Source: Simmondsia chinensis (taxonomy: Eukaryota; Streptophyta; Magnoliopsida; Caryophyllales; Simmondsiaceae). From it: a DNA stretch of 64,000 nt. Below are positions 1 to 11,128 of the stretch, piece by piece (positions within the stretch are counted from its first letter, which is position 1; each line of letters starts with the position of its first letter). Made by a program: the position numbers and the translations under genes. The stretch spans positions 27,473,438 to 27,537,437 of the forward strand of contig JAGTTD010000001.1 of assembly GCA_018398585.1 (NCBI GenBank). The letters run 5' to 3'. A model generated the notes under the pieces. The model made no database searches. It was not told the DNA's origin and saw only the letters and a program-made list of their open reading frames with translations.

Positions 1-1692
1 GCAACATCTGGGATAAACTCCTAGTCCTAGCACTCCTAGGGGTTGCCCGGATAGTTGCCGCAAAAAGAAAGAAATAGAGATCAGTCTTTGTTCAAACCAC
101 TAAAACGATTGGAGTATGCTTCTGAAGTGGTTACTTACCTGACCATCCCTTCTACGGGGTTGGCTTGATGCTGATTGGCTGACTTCTTCTTGAGCTGGGA
201 CCTGCAAGCTCAAACAAAGGCATAAAATACTGCTTGACCCCTCTGGCCTCCAAGGAGGACCAGTAGGCTTGATACCAAGTCGAGAAACGTGGCATGGCAC
301 ATGGAATTTACCTACAAGCCACAGGGTAGCCATAAAGGGGTCTCATTTCCTGATTCAGGGCACGAAACTCTGGAAGCTGAGCAGATTGAAGAGAAGTCCT
401 CTTGGCCCACTAGATGTTCTTCGTCCTGAGGCTTAGAAAAGGTATATATTAGACCATACCAAACTGCTTGGCAAACAACCCAGGCCCATATGTCTCTACA
501 CTGGGGTGAGTCTGGTGATAAAAGAACAAATCTGAGGGGCATAAGATTCCTTGCCAGATTTGGGAGTTGATGTCCATTGAGACATCATTGTGAAAGTCCA
601 TTTTTCTAAACCAAAGTGGACCAAGATTCCTTCTCCCAAAGGGAGTCTTGAGGGGACATCAATCTCTCTAGGCATTGGTCAAATGACCATTCTAAGGGCA
701 GTTGAACCTCACAACGAGCAAACAGCTCACTAAAACGAGAAATGCCCTCACCTGTGGAGCCTAAGGGCCTCTGGGGCACAGTTCAGGGAAATAGGCTTGT
801 GCCCAAAGCTGGACTAGCCACAAAGGACAACCTACGTGGACGGTAAATCTTTTGGCTATGATATCTCCAAGGGAACCATATACCTGGGCCAAAAACAATG
901 GTCCCAAGGATAAAGGGCCACTACTAACAGTTAGGTAGATGGCTATGGTCTTAAAGAACTTAAGAACTGAGTTAGAAAAGTTTGCAAAGAAAAACTTGTT
1001 CAACCAAAACAAATAGAAGCGCACCTCCTCCTCTTTGGAACCTTGCCTAAAGTCATGAGCTTATGTTACAAACTTTTTGACAAAAGACTCATAACCTCCA
1101 GGTAGGTCTGTGGCAGAGAAGGAGGAGGCGAAAGCTCCAGCCTCTGAAGAAACAAAAGAATCAAGGGGAAACTCTTCTGCCCCAGAGAAAAGACCCGTTA
1201 GGGCTGCTATGTCCTCTAAAGTAATGCCTAGGAAGCCCTTCGGGAGGACAAAAGCGCTATAGCAGCAAGTTAGTGTTGTTACAATGGGGAAATCATACCA
1301 AAGGGCGATGTTAGAAAGACTTATGTTTTCATAAATGCGAAGATGCTTCCATTACTCAACATAGGTCACCATCAGCCCATCTACCCATTCCGGGTATCGC
1401 TTGGTCAGAAATGTCTATTCTTTAAAGGGCGCTGCTTCCTTACAAATGTGCCTACCTCCCTAAGAATGACCTGAAAAGACTGCACAAAAAAGAGGAGACT
1501 CGTTAGTATCAGGAAACAATCCCTTAAGGCTTGGAATGTTGTGGGATGGGTCAAAGATCGGGCCAAGAGCACAAGATGGCAAGTTTGATGAAGGGTCATT
1601 CTCTAACAACCAAGAAAGATCCTCCTTGATAATGTTGAGATCAATTAGGATTTAAAGAACATTAAAAATATCAAGTTGGATAAAATAGCTAT
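1..1692 (-). pseudogene. PMD (plant mobile domain) gene fragment, inverted copy
   Basis: This minus-strand stretch is a diverged inverted copy of the plus-strand gene at about 2680-4475. It encodes PMD-type blocks: a KGFLGITLEDIAALTGL-like segment (about 1190-1260), an FWLNKFFF segment (about 1000) and the characteristic PLWLVQLWAQAYFPEL (about 780-840). PMD proteins are plant proteins often captured by TAT-lineage Ty3/gypsy elements; their biochemical role is unknown. The frame is broken by several stops. The fragment stops abruptly at the LTR edge at 1693, about 30 codons into the protein, and runs off the left end of the window. It is probably the antisense gene of a second, mostly unseen TAT element. 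Confidence 0.7.
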
Positions 1693-2311
1693 TGTTCTAT
1701 TTTGTTTCAAGTTTTGTGTGTGCGGTCGCCATAAATGTGAAAACAAAACAAAAATGCAAAAGGGACTCACCGCGATTACGAAGTGAGCCTAATTACGGAC
1801 CGGGCATCTTTGACCTCAACCACTTACCGTTTTCGGAGAAAAGGTTGTGATATGTTGGTGTATCTGACTTCGATTATACCGTGAGTTCCCCTTACGCTTC
1901 AATTAAGGAGACTTCGTTAAATGTTTTTTTCGATTTTTTGTGTTTGTTTATGACATAAAATTAAAAGGATATGTCCCCTCTGGAGGCCCCACGTTCTCTT
2001 GGATTAAGCTTAATGTCTAAGTAACTGAAATTGTGCTCCAAGTAACTGCGTTGAGCCTGACAACCACTTGTCTTGTAGCCTTCTTGATAGCCTCATGAGC
2101 TCGAGCTCACTTCACCCCTCAACCATTTCGAGCCTCGAGTGGTTGATACCTTTGTCAACGGTAATTACCTTCTCAGGATGCTGGGCTTAAGGCGCCGTTA
2201 TTTTAGTACTTGAAGGCCTGACTTCCCTCAAGAAGGCCCTCACGTGCTAACCACATGGCACTTTATTCAAAATGGCATTGTCCCAACCCCCTCGAAATTA
2301 GGGTGTAAACA
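1693..2311 (-). repeat. 3' LTR of the TAT element (internally deleted)
   Basis: 1693-1975 matches 21919-22205, and about 2000-2311 matches about 22975-23286, clearly but imperfectly. About 770 bp present in the right LTR is missing here, between AAAAGGATAT and TCCCCTCT. The edges TGTT and AACA are intact. The polypurine tract follows on the right side, which fixes the orientation as minus. Confidence 0.85.
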
Positions 2312-2599
2312 AATGCTCCCTTTTAGCAATTGGTAAGTTCAAATTTACAACGGGTAAAAATTCGCCTAATTTGACCCTCAACGGCTACAGGGAGTTCAAG
2401 AGAACAATATACGTCGCTTTCTTTTCCTTCCCACATGTCTATAAATATGACATATAGGGCTTGAAATTCCCACTTTCTTGCTCTGTTCTTTCTTCTTCAC
2501 TTTTTCATCAAGCGCTTCTGTGAATTCTCACCTTTGTTCTTGAATCACTGAATTCTAGACTCAATCTATTCTTCATCCTTCGCTTCCTTCTGATAATCA
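2312..2599 (+). promoter_or_regulatory. Putative promoter and 5' leader of the antisense PMD gene
   Basis: A TATA box (TATAAATA, 2440-2447) is followed by a pyrimidine-rich leader (CTTTCTTGCTCTG, TTCTTTCTTCTTC) and an ATG at 2600. The arrangement looks like a plant Pol II promoter on the strand opposite to the retrotransposon transcript. The first bases, read on the minus strand, also form the element's polypurine tract. Transcription is inferred, not shown. Confidence 0.55.
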
Positions 2600-5500
2600 A
2601 TGGCACAAATCTCATTTTCCATTTCTGCTCCCCCTCTTCAGGCAAATAGTCCCATTGAGCGACTCACACGCTTTCTTCAATCTGACCCTTTGATAATCTC
2701 TGATGTTCTTTAAAGCCCTACTGATCTCAAGGCTATTAAGGAGGATCTTTCTTGGTTGCCGGAGGATGATCCTTTATCAAACCTGCCATCTTTTGCTTTA
2801 GGGCTAATCTTTGAACCATCCCATGACATTCCTAGTCTTAAGGGATTCTTTCCAGATACTAAGGTGTCTCCTCTTCTTCGTGCAGTCTCATCAGATCATT
2901 CTTGGGGAGGAAGGTTCATTTGCAACGAAGTAGTGTCCTTTAAAGAATGGACATTTTTTACCAAGCGACAACTTGAACGGGTAGATGGACCGATGATGAC
3001 CTATGGGGAGAAATGGAAGCAACTTCGCATCTATAAAGCCATTAGTCTTTCTACCATAGCCCTTAAGTATGATTTCCCTATTATAAAAGCACTAGCTTGC
3101 TACTGGAATACCTGTTATAACGCTTTTTTTCCTCCTTAAGGGCTTTTTAGGAATCACTCTAGAGGACATGGCCGTGTCTTAGGGTATGCCCCTCATACTC
3201 ATGTACAATTTTTTTGATATATATACACACTAACTTATCAAAAAAAAACATAGCGGCCCTAACAGGTCTTTCCTCTGGTGGAGAAGAGTTGCCCCTCAAT
3301 TCTTTCATTTCTTTAGAAGCTAAATCTTTTGCTTCCTCCTTCTCTGTCACAACGTTGCCCAGAGGTTATGATTCTTTTATTAAAAAGTTCGTAACACAAG
3401 ACCATGACTTTGGGCAAGGATCCAAAGAGAAGAGGAGGAGGTGTGCTCCTACTTGTTTTGGTTAAACAAGTTTTTCTTTGCAAACTCTTTTAACGCATTC
3501 CTTAATTTCCTTAGGAGCATGACCATCAACCTAGCTTTTAGTGGTGGCCCTTTATCCTTGGGACCATTATTTTTGGCCCAAGTTTATGGTTGCTTTAGAG
3601 ACATCATAGCCAAAAATTATGTTATCCATGTAGGTGGTCCTTTGTGGCTAGTCTAACTTTGGGCCCAAGTAAATTTCCCCGAGTTATTCCCCAAAGGCCC
3701 TACGCTCCCATAGGTGACAAGGTTTCTTGTTTTGGTGAGCAGTTTGCTCACTATGAGGTCCAACTGCCTCCAGGATAGTCATTTAACCAACGCCTAGAGG
3801 GACTAATGTCCCCTCGAGATAGGTGAGGGACTTAATGGACTCCCTTCAAGAGAAAGAATCTTGGTCCTGAATGGTCAGAAAACTGGACCTTCATAATAAT
3901 GTCTCAGTGGACATCAACTCCCAAATCTGGCAAGCAATCTTATGCCCCCTAAGATTTGTTCTTTTATCGCCAGACTCACCCTAGTGCAGAAACATATAGG
4001 CCTAGGTTATTTGCCAAGTAATTTGGTATGGTCTAAGATGTGCCTTTTCCAAGCCTAAGGACCAAGAACCTCTGGTGGGCCAAGAGGACTTCTCTCTAAC
4101 CTGCCCAGCTTCCAGAGCTTTGTGCTCTAAACAAGGAAGTCAGATCCCTTTTTAGGTATCATGTGGCTTGTACGTACATTCCATGTGCCACAACATTTAT
4201 TTTAGCTTGGTACCAAGCCTATTGATCCCCCTTGGAGGCCATAGGCGCCAAGCAATATTTTATACTCTTATATGAGCTTGCAGGTCCCAGTGTAGGAAGA
4301 AGCCAGCTAGTCAGCATCAGGCCAACCCTGCAGAAGACACAATCATGTAAGCAACCACTTCTGAATCATGCTTTAGTCTTTTTAGTGGTTTGAACAAAGA
4401 CTGATCTCTATTCCTTTCTTTTTGCAGCAACTGTCTAGATAACCCACAAGAGTGCTAGAACTAGGAGCTTTACTCAAATGCTGCTAGAGGAGTCCCCTCC
4501 AAGCACCTCTTCACCAGCCCTCGAGGTTGGTGGTTCAAGAAAGAGGAAGAAGGATGCTGTTCCTCTCACTCTCTCTGCTACAATAGAAGAAGAAGAAGAA
4601 GAGATACTCATCTCACAATTGGTGGGAAAAAAAAAAGAGCCAAACTCTCTGTACCAAAGGTATTGGCCTTTCTCAATTGATGTTCATTTATCTCTATCAA
4701 AGTAGCTTCTAACATGGTCTTTTACAACTACAAGAAGAACCAGCTCCATAAATTATGGAGATATCGGATTCCCCCTCTCGAGAGACTGCACCAGAGCCCC
4801 ATCAGGACACTAAGTCATTAAGCTCAAGTACTAAAGAAGAAGGTGACATAGTTGTCTCTATTATGGAGTCAATCGCAAGCCACTTTCCTAGAGATGTTTC
4901 TTCCCAGCCATCTTCAGCCAGGGCCTTGTGCAATCTCCCTTCCTACTCTTAGGAGGCCCAATCTCTACTAAAGAGATTACTAAAGGTAAAGCCCTTTGTT
5001 TTTCTAATTCTTGATGATCCAAACCATGTTTGGTTCTAACATGCAAGCATTGTTTTCCAGAAGTTTCTCTCAAGGAAGGAATATCAGCGGCTGAAGAGCC
5101 AGCACCAGTTTCAGCAGTTGAGACACCTGTTAAAACTTCAAGGATGGATGTACCATTAGAAGCTCCCTTGGCAGCAATTCCAATAGAGGCCCCTTCTTTG
5201 CCTCAAATTGTGGCCACATAAATAAAGTCCTTTCTTTTAACACTGAATGTTTTCCAAAGTCAAAATGTTGCCTAACTCCTCAATTGTTAACCTTACACAA
5301 GTTACTCCTCCCAGAATCATTCCTTCCTCAAGGATAGGGGAAATGTCTTCTTCTCTAGAGAAATTTAGAGCCATTGGTAGATTGGCTTTCCAACAACTGG
5401 ACCATGAATCCCCCAAACTCCAACAGCTGAGAGAAAACACACATCTCCCAATTTTAACCCTAGCTAAGGGGGCCATATTTCAGGAGACCACTTCCTTGGT

Positions 5501-5940
5501 AAGGTCCCTAAAAGAAGATCTAAAAAGGGCTCCCTCTATTTCCAGGGAACACCAGCTCTTCTTTAGAGAAAACGACATTGCCAAGATGCTATTAGAAACC
5601 TTGGCATTGAGCTAGCCTAGGTGGTCTGCAGCTGTTATTTGAAGAGCTCCAAGCAGCAAGAAGGATCCAAGACCATCAAGCTTAAGGCATCAGAATTATG
5701 GAAGACGAGATCCATCATCTAGAGGAGAGGTTAAGTCAACTTAAAGAAGAGCTACTTTCGTTGAGACAACAGCATACCTTCCAAGGTTCGATGGTTGGAG
5801 GACTCAAAGAGGCCACCATGGAGGGTTAGAGGAACAATCAAGCCCTTCAAGAAGAATCTCTTTCACTTAACCGTGAACTAAATGACACAACCAACCAACT
5901 GTTTTCAATAGAGGAATCCTTAGTGAGGATTAGGACTTAA
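2600..5940 (+). pseudogene. Antisense PMD gene of the TAT element
   Basis: The ATG at 2600 opens 37 codons, then an in-frame TAA at 2711, then the same frame continues open to 3139. The PMD blocks follow: an AALTGLSSGGEELPL segment near 3255-3300, a YLFWLNKFFF segment near 3447 and a GGPLWLV segment near 3635. Later parts are a KRKK basic stretch with an acidic run (about 4525-4600), a Pro/Ala-rich linker (about 4755-5220), a region 5247-5615, and a probable coiled coil (HLEERLSQLKEELLSL, about 5710-5765) ending near 5940. PMD genes antisense to pol are known from the TAT lineage; the function is unknown. Frames shift several times and an 82-bp insertion lies at 3170-3251, so this copy looks dead. 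It converges on the integrase remnant downstream. Confidence 0.7.
3170..3251 (+). mobile_element. Short 5'-truncated LINE-like insertion
   Basis: The inverted copy at 1-1692 lacks exactly this segment (near 1225 it reads straight from GAGGACAT into AGCAGCCC), so it is an insertion. It ends with the CTTATC plus poly-A pattern common at 3' ends of plant L1 elements and is flanked by the short direct repeat ACAT (3166-3169 and 3248-3251). No coding content is left at this length. Confidence 0.5.
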
Positions 5941-6110
5941 CTCTTTTGATATTTTAGTCCTTGTAAAGAGATTTTGGCTATACAAGTTACTCACTTGTAA
6001 TTTTCCTTTTATTATGTAAGCCATGTACTCCTTCCACAACTAATGAAATACGCATTTTGTTCAATACGTCTCTCATATTGGTCGTTCTTTTCTTTTTTTG
6101 TCTTAATTTA
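5941..6110 (+). terminator. Putative 3' end region of the PMD gene
   Basis: AT-rich sequence follows the last coding-like block. It contains TTTTATTATG and ACTAATGAAATACGC, which resembles a plant polyadenylation neighbourhood without a perfect AATAAA. It lies between the convergent PMD gene and the integrase remnant. Weak, motif-level evidence only. Confidence 0.3.
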
Positions 6111-7097
6111 AGGATCATGAGGTTGATCCTCAAGACATTGGTACTGAAATTGAGCCCATAGCTCTGAGAATCTATACTTAAGGACTTCTTTGTTAGAATC
6201 CTAGATTGATGGCACATGTTTCTTTAAAAACCTACCATTGATAACCCTTCGGTGAGTCCTTCTATATAGGTCTTGGAGCAGATAGGCATTACATAAACTA
6301 TTTAACCTCAGCCCCATTAAACTCTCTAGCCTAGTCCACTATGATGGTTATATAGGATGCCAAACCTACATAGGATGTGTTCTCAGATTAACTCAATCAC
6401 GCCTGGCTAATTAATATTCCTGTATGTTTTAGCTTTCACCCACTTTGTGAAGTAGTCAATAGCCACCAAAATATAAGAGTGTTGTTTACTGGAAGGGAGG
6501 GTTAATCTCCCTTATGATGTCCATTGCCCAACCTCTAAATGACCATGGTTTGATAATAGCATGCATCTTAGCAACAGGGACTCTTGGCACATGTCCATGT
6601 CTTTGGCATGCTATGCATCCCTTGGCATACTTTATGCCATCATCTATCATTCATGGCCAGTAGTAGCTGTAACGCCTAATGAGCTAATGCATTTTATTGC
6701 CAGCTAGATGGGATCCAAAGATACCCTCGTGGCCTCCTACCATTACTAGCATTGGTTCATCCAATTCAAGGCACTTGAGAAGCACTCCACTAGCGTCCCA
6801 TTTATACAACTCGCCAAACTCACCGTCCAGATGGAATCTATGAGCTTTCATTTTCATCCTTCTGTCCTTAATGTATCCTTGAGGGTTCTTGAAGTAATCC
6901 ACCAAGGGCTTCCTCCAATTCTCTTGTTGACTTAGAACAGTTTGATTATCCACATAGTACTCTAAGTTTCTACTTGGCGTGTCTTCACCTGTGAGGGTAG
7001 AGGACTTAGTGAACTCGATGTCATGATCCAGAACCTTAGTCTTGATGATCATGGTTTCTTCACACCAAGTTCTAGGAAATTTGTACCTAGATGCCAA
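6111..7097 (-). pseudogene. TAT integrase, truncated and frameshifted
   Basis: Read leftward from 7097, the frame contains the pre-integrase segment with CLELDEPMLVMVGGHEG and SHLAGNKMH (6684-6770), an N-terminal zinc-binding type signature of gypsy integrases. It continues in broken frames with a YAKGCIACQRHGH-like segment (about 6585-6630) and a core start YILVAIDYFTKWVKA (about 6430-6475). The rest of the DDE core beyond an RFGI-like segment (about 6340) is not recognisable before the antisense gene end. Integrase would insert the cDNA. This copy cannot, because the later part of the core and the C-terminus are lost. Confidence 0.7.
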
Positions 7098-7102
7098 CTA
7101 AG

Positions 7103-8089
7103 TTAAGTCGTTGATTGCCTTATTATGTTCCTTGGGAATATGTTCAAACTGCTCGCCATCGAACTCAATAGCTTTTGTACTACTGATAGGTATCGATTCG
7201 AGGTATCACTCAAACATTGAAATTCTCCTTTTACTTGGAAAATTACCAACTGTGAATCCCCTTTGATGATAACACTGAGGACTTGCATTTCCAGAAGAGT
7301 TTGAAGGCTAATTATCAATGCCTCATACTCTACCATGTTGTTAGAACATTTATCCACTAAGGTGACAGCCAATTTAGTGATGATCCCATCAGGGGATTCT
7401 ATCACAATTCCAACTCCAGCACTTGAATTGGTCCTCGAACCATCAAGGAATAGTTTGCAAGGGACTAGGTCTACCACTAGAAGCTATTCTGGCTCATGCG
7501 TTAAGCCAGTATGGATGTTTGGCTGGTCATCCAAAAAGTCTGCTAAAGCTTGTCCTATTACCAACTATTGTGAGACATAAACCAACTCAAATTGAAGTAA
7601 AGCTAAGCTCCACTTGTTCAATCTCCCTCTTAGAAATGGTCTTTCTAGCATGTACTTGAGGACATCTATCTAGGTAACCACATATATAATGGACGCCAAG
7701 AAATAATGTCTCAATTTTGTTTATGCATGAAACAATGACAAGCCTGATTTTTCAATTGGGGAATACTTTATCTCACATTCATTTAGGCAAAGGCTAAGGT
7801 AGAACACAGCCCATTCAAAACCTTGCTCATTGACTTGTACAAGCAAACAACCAATCGATTCTTTAGAAACAGAGACATATATCTTCAAACTTTGGCCGAA
7901 TAAGTACAAGCAGCCTAATCAAGTATCCTTGATGGTCTTGAATGATGCTTGGCATGGCTCCTCCCACTTGAAGTCCCTTTCAAACTTAAGTCTCAGTAGT
8001 GGAGAGAAGACTTTTGTTTTCCCTGCAATATTCGAGATAAAACGTCTTAGGAAGTTAACCTGCCCGAGGAAGCCTTTAAGCTCCTTTTT
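7103..8089 (-). pseudogene. TAT RT connection and two RNase H domains
   Basis: From 8089 leftward the RT thumb/connection gives way to a first RNase H-like block (7721-7909, with IYVSVSKESIGCLLVQ and CEIKYSPIEK). A second RNase H follows (7103-7477), with KLFLDGSRTNSSAGVGIVI, NNMVEYEALI and IKGDSQLVI. These carry the D, E and D of the RNase H catalytic set. A second, additional RNase H is characteristic of the TAT branch. The domain would remove RNA from the RNA/DNA hybrid. Stops separate the two blocks, so the polyprotein is broken, although 7103-7477 is open over 124 codons. Confidence 0.8.
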
Positions 8090-8967
8090 TTAAGGCGGTT
8101 TGGCCTGTAGGATGGCCTTAATCTTATTAATATCCACCTCGATGTCCCTTTGGTGCACCAGAAAATCAAGAAATTTTCCAGCTCGTATGCCAAATGCACA
8201 TTTTAATAGATTTATCTTGAGGTTATGGGCACTCATTCTAAGGAACGCACCCCTCAAGTCCTCCAAGTGTTTGACTTGGGATTTTGATTTGACCATGATG
8301 TCATCTATATAGACTTCCATGGTCTTGCCAATGACGACATGAAAGATCACGTTCATGGCTCTCTGGTAGGTGGCTCCAGCGTTCTTCAAACTAAAAGGCA
8401 TAGCTAGTCATTCAAACATCTCTATTGACCCAGGACACCTGAATGTTGTTTTATAAGTATCCTCCAAAGCAATCATGACTTGGTAGTACCCGTAATAGCC
8501 ATCCATAAAGACCAAAACCTCATGCCTCGAGGCTAAGTCAATGAGCACATCAACAGTAAGCATTGGATACTCGTCCTTTCAAGTGGCTACATTCAAATCT
8601 CTGAAATCAATACAAACCTTAATTTTGCCATTCTTTTTAATGAGGGGAACAATATTTTCAAGCCACTCAACATACCTGGTAGTTCCAATTAATTTGGCCA
8701 TTAAGAGTCTTTCAATCTCTTCCTTAGCCAAATCAATGACTTCTTGGAACATCCTTCTCTAGCCTGAATGATAAGCCTCGAGCCTAGCTTAACAGGAAGC
8801 CTATGCTCAACCACTTTTCTGTCTAGGCCAAGCATCTCGTGATGGTCCCGAGCAAAGCAGTCCTTGAATTCACGAAACAAAATTAGGTATTGTTCTCTTT
8901 GCTCCTCATAAAGTAGAGTGATCAAATACGTAGGTCTTGGGTGTTCTATTAAACCTAAATTAACCAC
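8090..8967 (-). pseudogene. TAT reverse transcriptase
   Basis: The fingers region lies at 8701-8967 (FKDCFARDHHEMLGL, then a VVEHRLPV-like segment). A KVCIDFRDLN-type block follows at about 8590-8630. The palm lies at 8090-8401, with MPFSLKNAGATYQRAM and the catalytic VYIDDIMVKS, then CAFGIRAGKFLDFLVHQR. The YIDD core is intact. The frame breaks between the blocks at about 8402 and 8700. The arrangement and the NAGATYQRAM signature are those of TAT-lineage gypsy RT. Confidence 0.85.
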
Positions 8968-9187
8968 GTGGAGGGGTCTTGGACTTCAGCCCTTAGATCC
9001 TCCATTTTGGTTGGTGCTGCACTTATGTCGAAGAGCTCTAGCTCTTTTTCTTGTGCTATATGGACTTGGAAACCATTGAATTCTTGCTCAATCCAAAGCT
9101 GATCGTCAGTGTGCCAGGCCATAAGCCTTGCTAATACTAAGGAAATGGCCTTTTAGGCCATTACTGGGAGGTCTTGGTGCCTCCGCT

Positions 9188-9841
9188 TTATGGTTCTAGA
9201 GTGCCCTGGAAGTCTCTTTTGTCGAGAAGGGCTCTCATGCATCCCCAGAAGTCAAAGTCTTTGTACTCAAGATCCGCTTGACCAATCTCAGCTTTAGTTA
9301 GTGGCCTATCAAGGACGGCTTGGGTGGATTGCGGAGTGGTCATTTTGACGTCTAGAGGTCCCATGCCATCTTCGTAGAATTTTGCCTCATCGCAGTTGGA
9401 GCAAGCCATGAATAGTATGTTATCTGCCATAACAACCTCATACTTGTCATGGTTTCAAAAGATCAGCAACTGGTGAAGTGAAGATGAGACACAATAATTG
9501 GCATGCAGCCAATCTCTACCAAGTAAAGCATTATAGCTCGAGGTAGTTTCCACCACAAAAAACGCTGTCAGCTTGCTTAAGCCGCCAACAATTAAGTCAA
9601 TCGAGATGACTCCTTCAAATTTTGTAGTAGCTCCAGAAAAGCCACAAATTGCCACCTCTTAAGTAATTAAGTCTTCTCGAGACTTACTAATGACCCCTAA
9701 CATATAGGAAGGAAATACGTTGATAGTTGCGCCATTATCCACCAAGACCCTATTCACCAGAATGCCATCAAATTTGGCCTTGATGTATAGGGGCTTGATG
9801 TGTTTGTTGGTGGCATTAGGCCCATTAAACATCATCTTCAT
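9188..9841 (-). pseudogene. TAT aspartic protease region
   Basis: 9659-9841 contains the active-site segment VLVDNGATINVFPSYML. 9455-9655 continues in another frame with a GFSGATTKFEGVISIDL segment and the flap-distal signature NALLGRDWLHA. 9188-9430 is the linker toward RT. A retroviral-type protease of this kind would cut the gag-pol polyprotein. Frameshifts at about 9658 and 9440 break it. Confidence 0.75.
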
Positions 9842-11123
9842 TATGTCAGGTGTGTCATCAGTAATTTGGATGTTGTAGCATTAACCTTAAAAGACAAAGT
9901 GTTCAGGGTTGCTTTAGTGGCCACTACTTTAGCCACAAGCTCCGCTTGAGATTACTCCTTCGATGCTATCACATCACCCTTGAGACCTTCTTGAGCATTA
10001 GCTACCATGCACTTAGTTGCCACTACTTCAACCAAGAGCTCCACTCGAGGTTCCTCATCCGATGCTATCACATCACCCTCGAGACCTTCTTGAGCATTGG
10101 CTACCATGAACTCTAAGGGAAGGAGTAGGGTGGTTCTGACATCAACTTTTTAGGAAGCGTCCCGAATTGTATTCTGGATCCTCTAGTTTGCTCCCTTCTC
10201 AAGGCTGTCAACCATGGATGTATCCTGATTCTGCTGTTAAGGACTACCATTAGCCAGCATGTCCTATTCTTGCAATTGGTTCTTAATTTCAACCTCCTGT
10301 GTTTGAGATTCCTCTATAGGCTGGGGAAAATCTTCTTCGTGAAAATCATTCTCGATGTCAGACCATGTTGGATTGACACAGTCCAGAGGATCCACTAAGT
10401 TAATGCTAAGAGGGGAGTGCTCCTCCTCGTCCTCATCAGATTTTAGCACTAGGGGTCCTTGGTAAGCTGGTTCCACCAAGATTCTCTCCCTTCAGATGAT
10501 GAAGAACTAGCCCATCTCTCAAACTTCTTGCAAGCTGGCCCTTTACTAGTATTAAGAAGTTTGGACTCAGCCATTAGATCATCAAGATCCATATGCTTGG
10601 TTTGCTTGCCCCTTTGGACCGCGGCCTCTTCTTGAGAAAGCTTGGCCAAGAAAGTTTCAAGCAAAGTCCTCCGCTGCACTACCTTTTTGCACAACTGCCT
10701 CCTTTTTTAGGTTCGAGTAAGGTTGGAAGGACTAACTACCTCTATATTGAGGTGATTCCTCCTCCAGACATTGCCAAACCTAACACCATAAGGCTGATAT
10801 CCTAACTATTGTGGTACCACACTTATGTCCACATCTAGTGAGGTGTATTTTGGATTCCTCTTAGAATGCCTTGTCCTCATCATGACCTGAGTCTTCGAGA
10901 GAGAATCCTTGACAAGATCACTTCTTCGAGATTTCTTAGATGGCATCTTTAGTTCCAAAAAAGGGTCAATGGGGGAACATACTAAGGAAGCAATTTGAGT
11001 TTCTTCATTGCTGCTTGTATTTTCCCATAACATGGCTGACATGTCGTGTATGACATTCTTTCCAGACCGTGAAATATTTTCTCTCGACTAGTTGGGGTTT
11101 GAGAGGATCTCTGGTTGCTACTG
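9842..11123 (-). pseudogene. TAT gag C-terminus and gag-pro spacer
   Basis: Short minus-strand frames (10264-10479 acidic, with SDEDEEEHSPLS; 10449-10694 Lys/Ser-rich; 10806-11042 basic, with KKSRRSDLVKDSLSKTQ) give the low-complexity composition usual for the gag-protease spacer of TAT elements. A tandem duplication sits at about 9919-10113. The right edge is the Athila-like insertion site. No enzymatic domain is visible. Confidence 0.5.
9919..10113. repeat. Tandem duplication of about 98 bp
   Basis: Two adjacent units (about 9919-10017 and 10018-10113) share CCACTACTT, GATGCTATCACATCACCC, GAGACCTTCTTGAGCATT and GCTACCATG in the same order. They lie inside the gag-pro spacer of the TAT element and differ at a number of positions, so the duplication is not recent. 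Confidence 0.75.
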
Positions 11124-11128
11124 ATCTC

